From positions 186,001 to 250,000 of the forward strand of contig NZ_AXWS01000014.1 in the NCBI RefSeq assembly GCF_000482785.1: 64,000 bases of DNA, in the 5' to 3' direction. The stretch comes from Derxia gummosa DSM 723 (GTDB taxonomy: Bacteria > Pseudomonadota > Gammaproteobacteria > Burkholderiales > Burkholderiaceae_E). Positions 63,527 through 64,000 of the stretch are shown in pieces (the first letter of the stretch is position 1; each line of letters begins with the position of its first letter). Made by a program: the position numbers and the translations under genes. The notes below the pieces were generated by a model. That model did not search any database. It was not told where the DNA came from and was given only the letters and a program-made list of their open reading frames with translations.

Positions 63527-64000
63527 ATGCCAGATGCCGCGCCGCCAGCCCCGCTCGAAACCGATCTCTATCTGAGTGCCAATCTGCATGTGTGCGCGCT
63601 GGTGTTCGACCCGACCGCGCCGCTGCTGATCGCCTTCGCGTCGGGCGGCCAGCCGCGCCATCCGGTCGGGATGTCGATGGCGCGCAAGCACGGCTTCAAC
63701 TGCATCTCGGTGGCGTGCAAGGCCCAGGACTGGTTCCAGTACCCGGATTTCGACCGCGCCATGGACGCGGTGCGCGATGCGGCGCGCGGCTTTCCGCGCG
63801 TCGTGGCCTATGGATTCTCGATGGGGGGATATGGCGCGCTGATCGGCTCGGGCACGATCGAGCCCGACCTCGTTCTGGCCTGCTCGCCGCAGGCGGCCAT
63901 CGGTCCCGCCGTGCCGGCCGGCGAGCATCGCTGGGCCGACGAGCGCATCCGCATCGGCCACGAGCTGGGCTTTCCCATCGACGACCTGGCCGCGCGGCTG
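63527..64000 (+). CDS. Alpha/beta-hydrolase-like protein, partial (runs off the window)
   Basis: 158 codons are present and the frame is still open at the window end. It begins MPDAAPPAPLETDLYLSANL and shows VVAYGFSMGGYGALIGSG, where FSMGG holds a GxSxG-like nucleophile (G-F-S-M-G), plus LVLACSPQAAIGP. The N-terminal strand LIAFASGGQPRHPVGMSMARKHGFNCISVACKAQDWFQ suggests a capsule- or polysaccharide-linked hydrolase-like group. The rest is outside, so acid and base residues cannot be checked. Divergent from the 2OG-Fe gene. Confidence 0.7.
   Translation, partial: MPDAAPPAPLETDLYLSANLHVCALVFDPTAPLLIAFASGGQPRHPVGMSMARKHGFNCISVACKAQDWFQYPDFDRAMDAVRDAARGFPRVVAYGFSMGGYGALIGSGTIEPDLVLACSPQAAIGPAVPAGEHRWADERIRIGHELGFPIDDLAARL

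Overview
The window is one contiguous, gene-dense stretch of chromosome from a bacterium with a very high G+C content (well above 70% by eye). Intergenic gaps are short and many start and stop codons overlap (ATGA). Gene content points to a betaproteobacterium, probably Burkholderiales-like: a PEP-CTERM sorted protein, an acuR-acuI pair, a DUF1800/DUF1501 pair, a TonB receptor and a tripartite hybrid kinase. The species cannot be fixed from sequence alone. I found no rRNA, tRNA, IS element, integrase or CRISPR array.

Layout. 1-5.6 kb: nitronate monooxygenase, catalase-like protein and the Tat-exported DUF1800/DUF1501 pair. 5.7-9.8 kb: a LuxR-type regulator and an ECF42-type sigma factor operon (two YciI/DGPF proteins, a VOC protein, the sigma factor). 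10-12.1 kb: transglutaminase-like protein and the first nuclease-like putative effector. 12.3-16.5 kb: TonB-dependent receptor, then acuI and its TetR repressor with a clear operator. 16.7-20 kb: a secreted caspase-fold-like protein with a secreted partner, then a second nuclease-like putative effector coupled to a methyltransferase. 20-26.5 kb: LysR/azoreductase, pirin, metallo-beta-lactamase lipoprotein and HtrA protease. 26.5-28.2 kb: hipBA with twin operators. 28.4-33.3 kb: an overlapping trio of PLP decarboxylase, ATP-grasp enzyme and second PLP enzyme. 33.5-45.8 kb: GH19 endolysin, ankyrin protein, PEP-CTERM protein, luciferase-like oxidoreductase, pyruvate kinase, helix-hairpin-helix protein, DUF445 protein, a structured repeat, GNAT acetyltransferase and a duplicated-domain lipoprotein. 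46-53 kb: methyltransferase, DUF4197 protein, orphan ParA, a LuxR regulator fused to an inactive hydrolase domain, and an FAD oxidoreductase. 53-64 kb: hybrid sensor kinase, DUF2520 protein, PRC-barrel protein, an M14 peptidase/hydrolase pair, a GH108-holin lysis cassette, a 2OG-Fe dioxygenase with a small basic partner, and the start of an alpha/beta-hydrolase-like gene.

Four things stand out. (1) Two orphan nuclease-like proteins, at 11-12.1 and 18.5-19.3 kb, share an N-terminal pattern resembling cargo of extracellular contractile injection systems. (2) A secreted clan-CD-like cysteine peptidase candidate sits beside a separately encoded protein resembling an FTP-type propeptide. (3) The palindrome TGCAAGCGCTTGCA and close variants recur about a dozen times, mostly inside genes and in more than one reading phase, using otherwise avoided codons. 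CTGCAG is also strongly under-represented. (4) The PLP/ATP-grasp/PLP trio looks like a small uncharacterised biosynthetic operon. All functional statements rest on reading motifs by eye; no database search was run.
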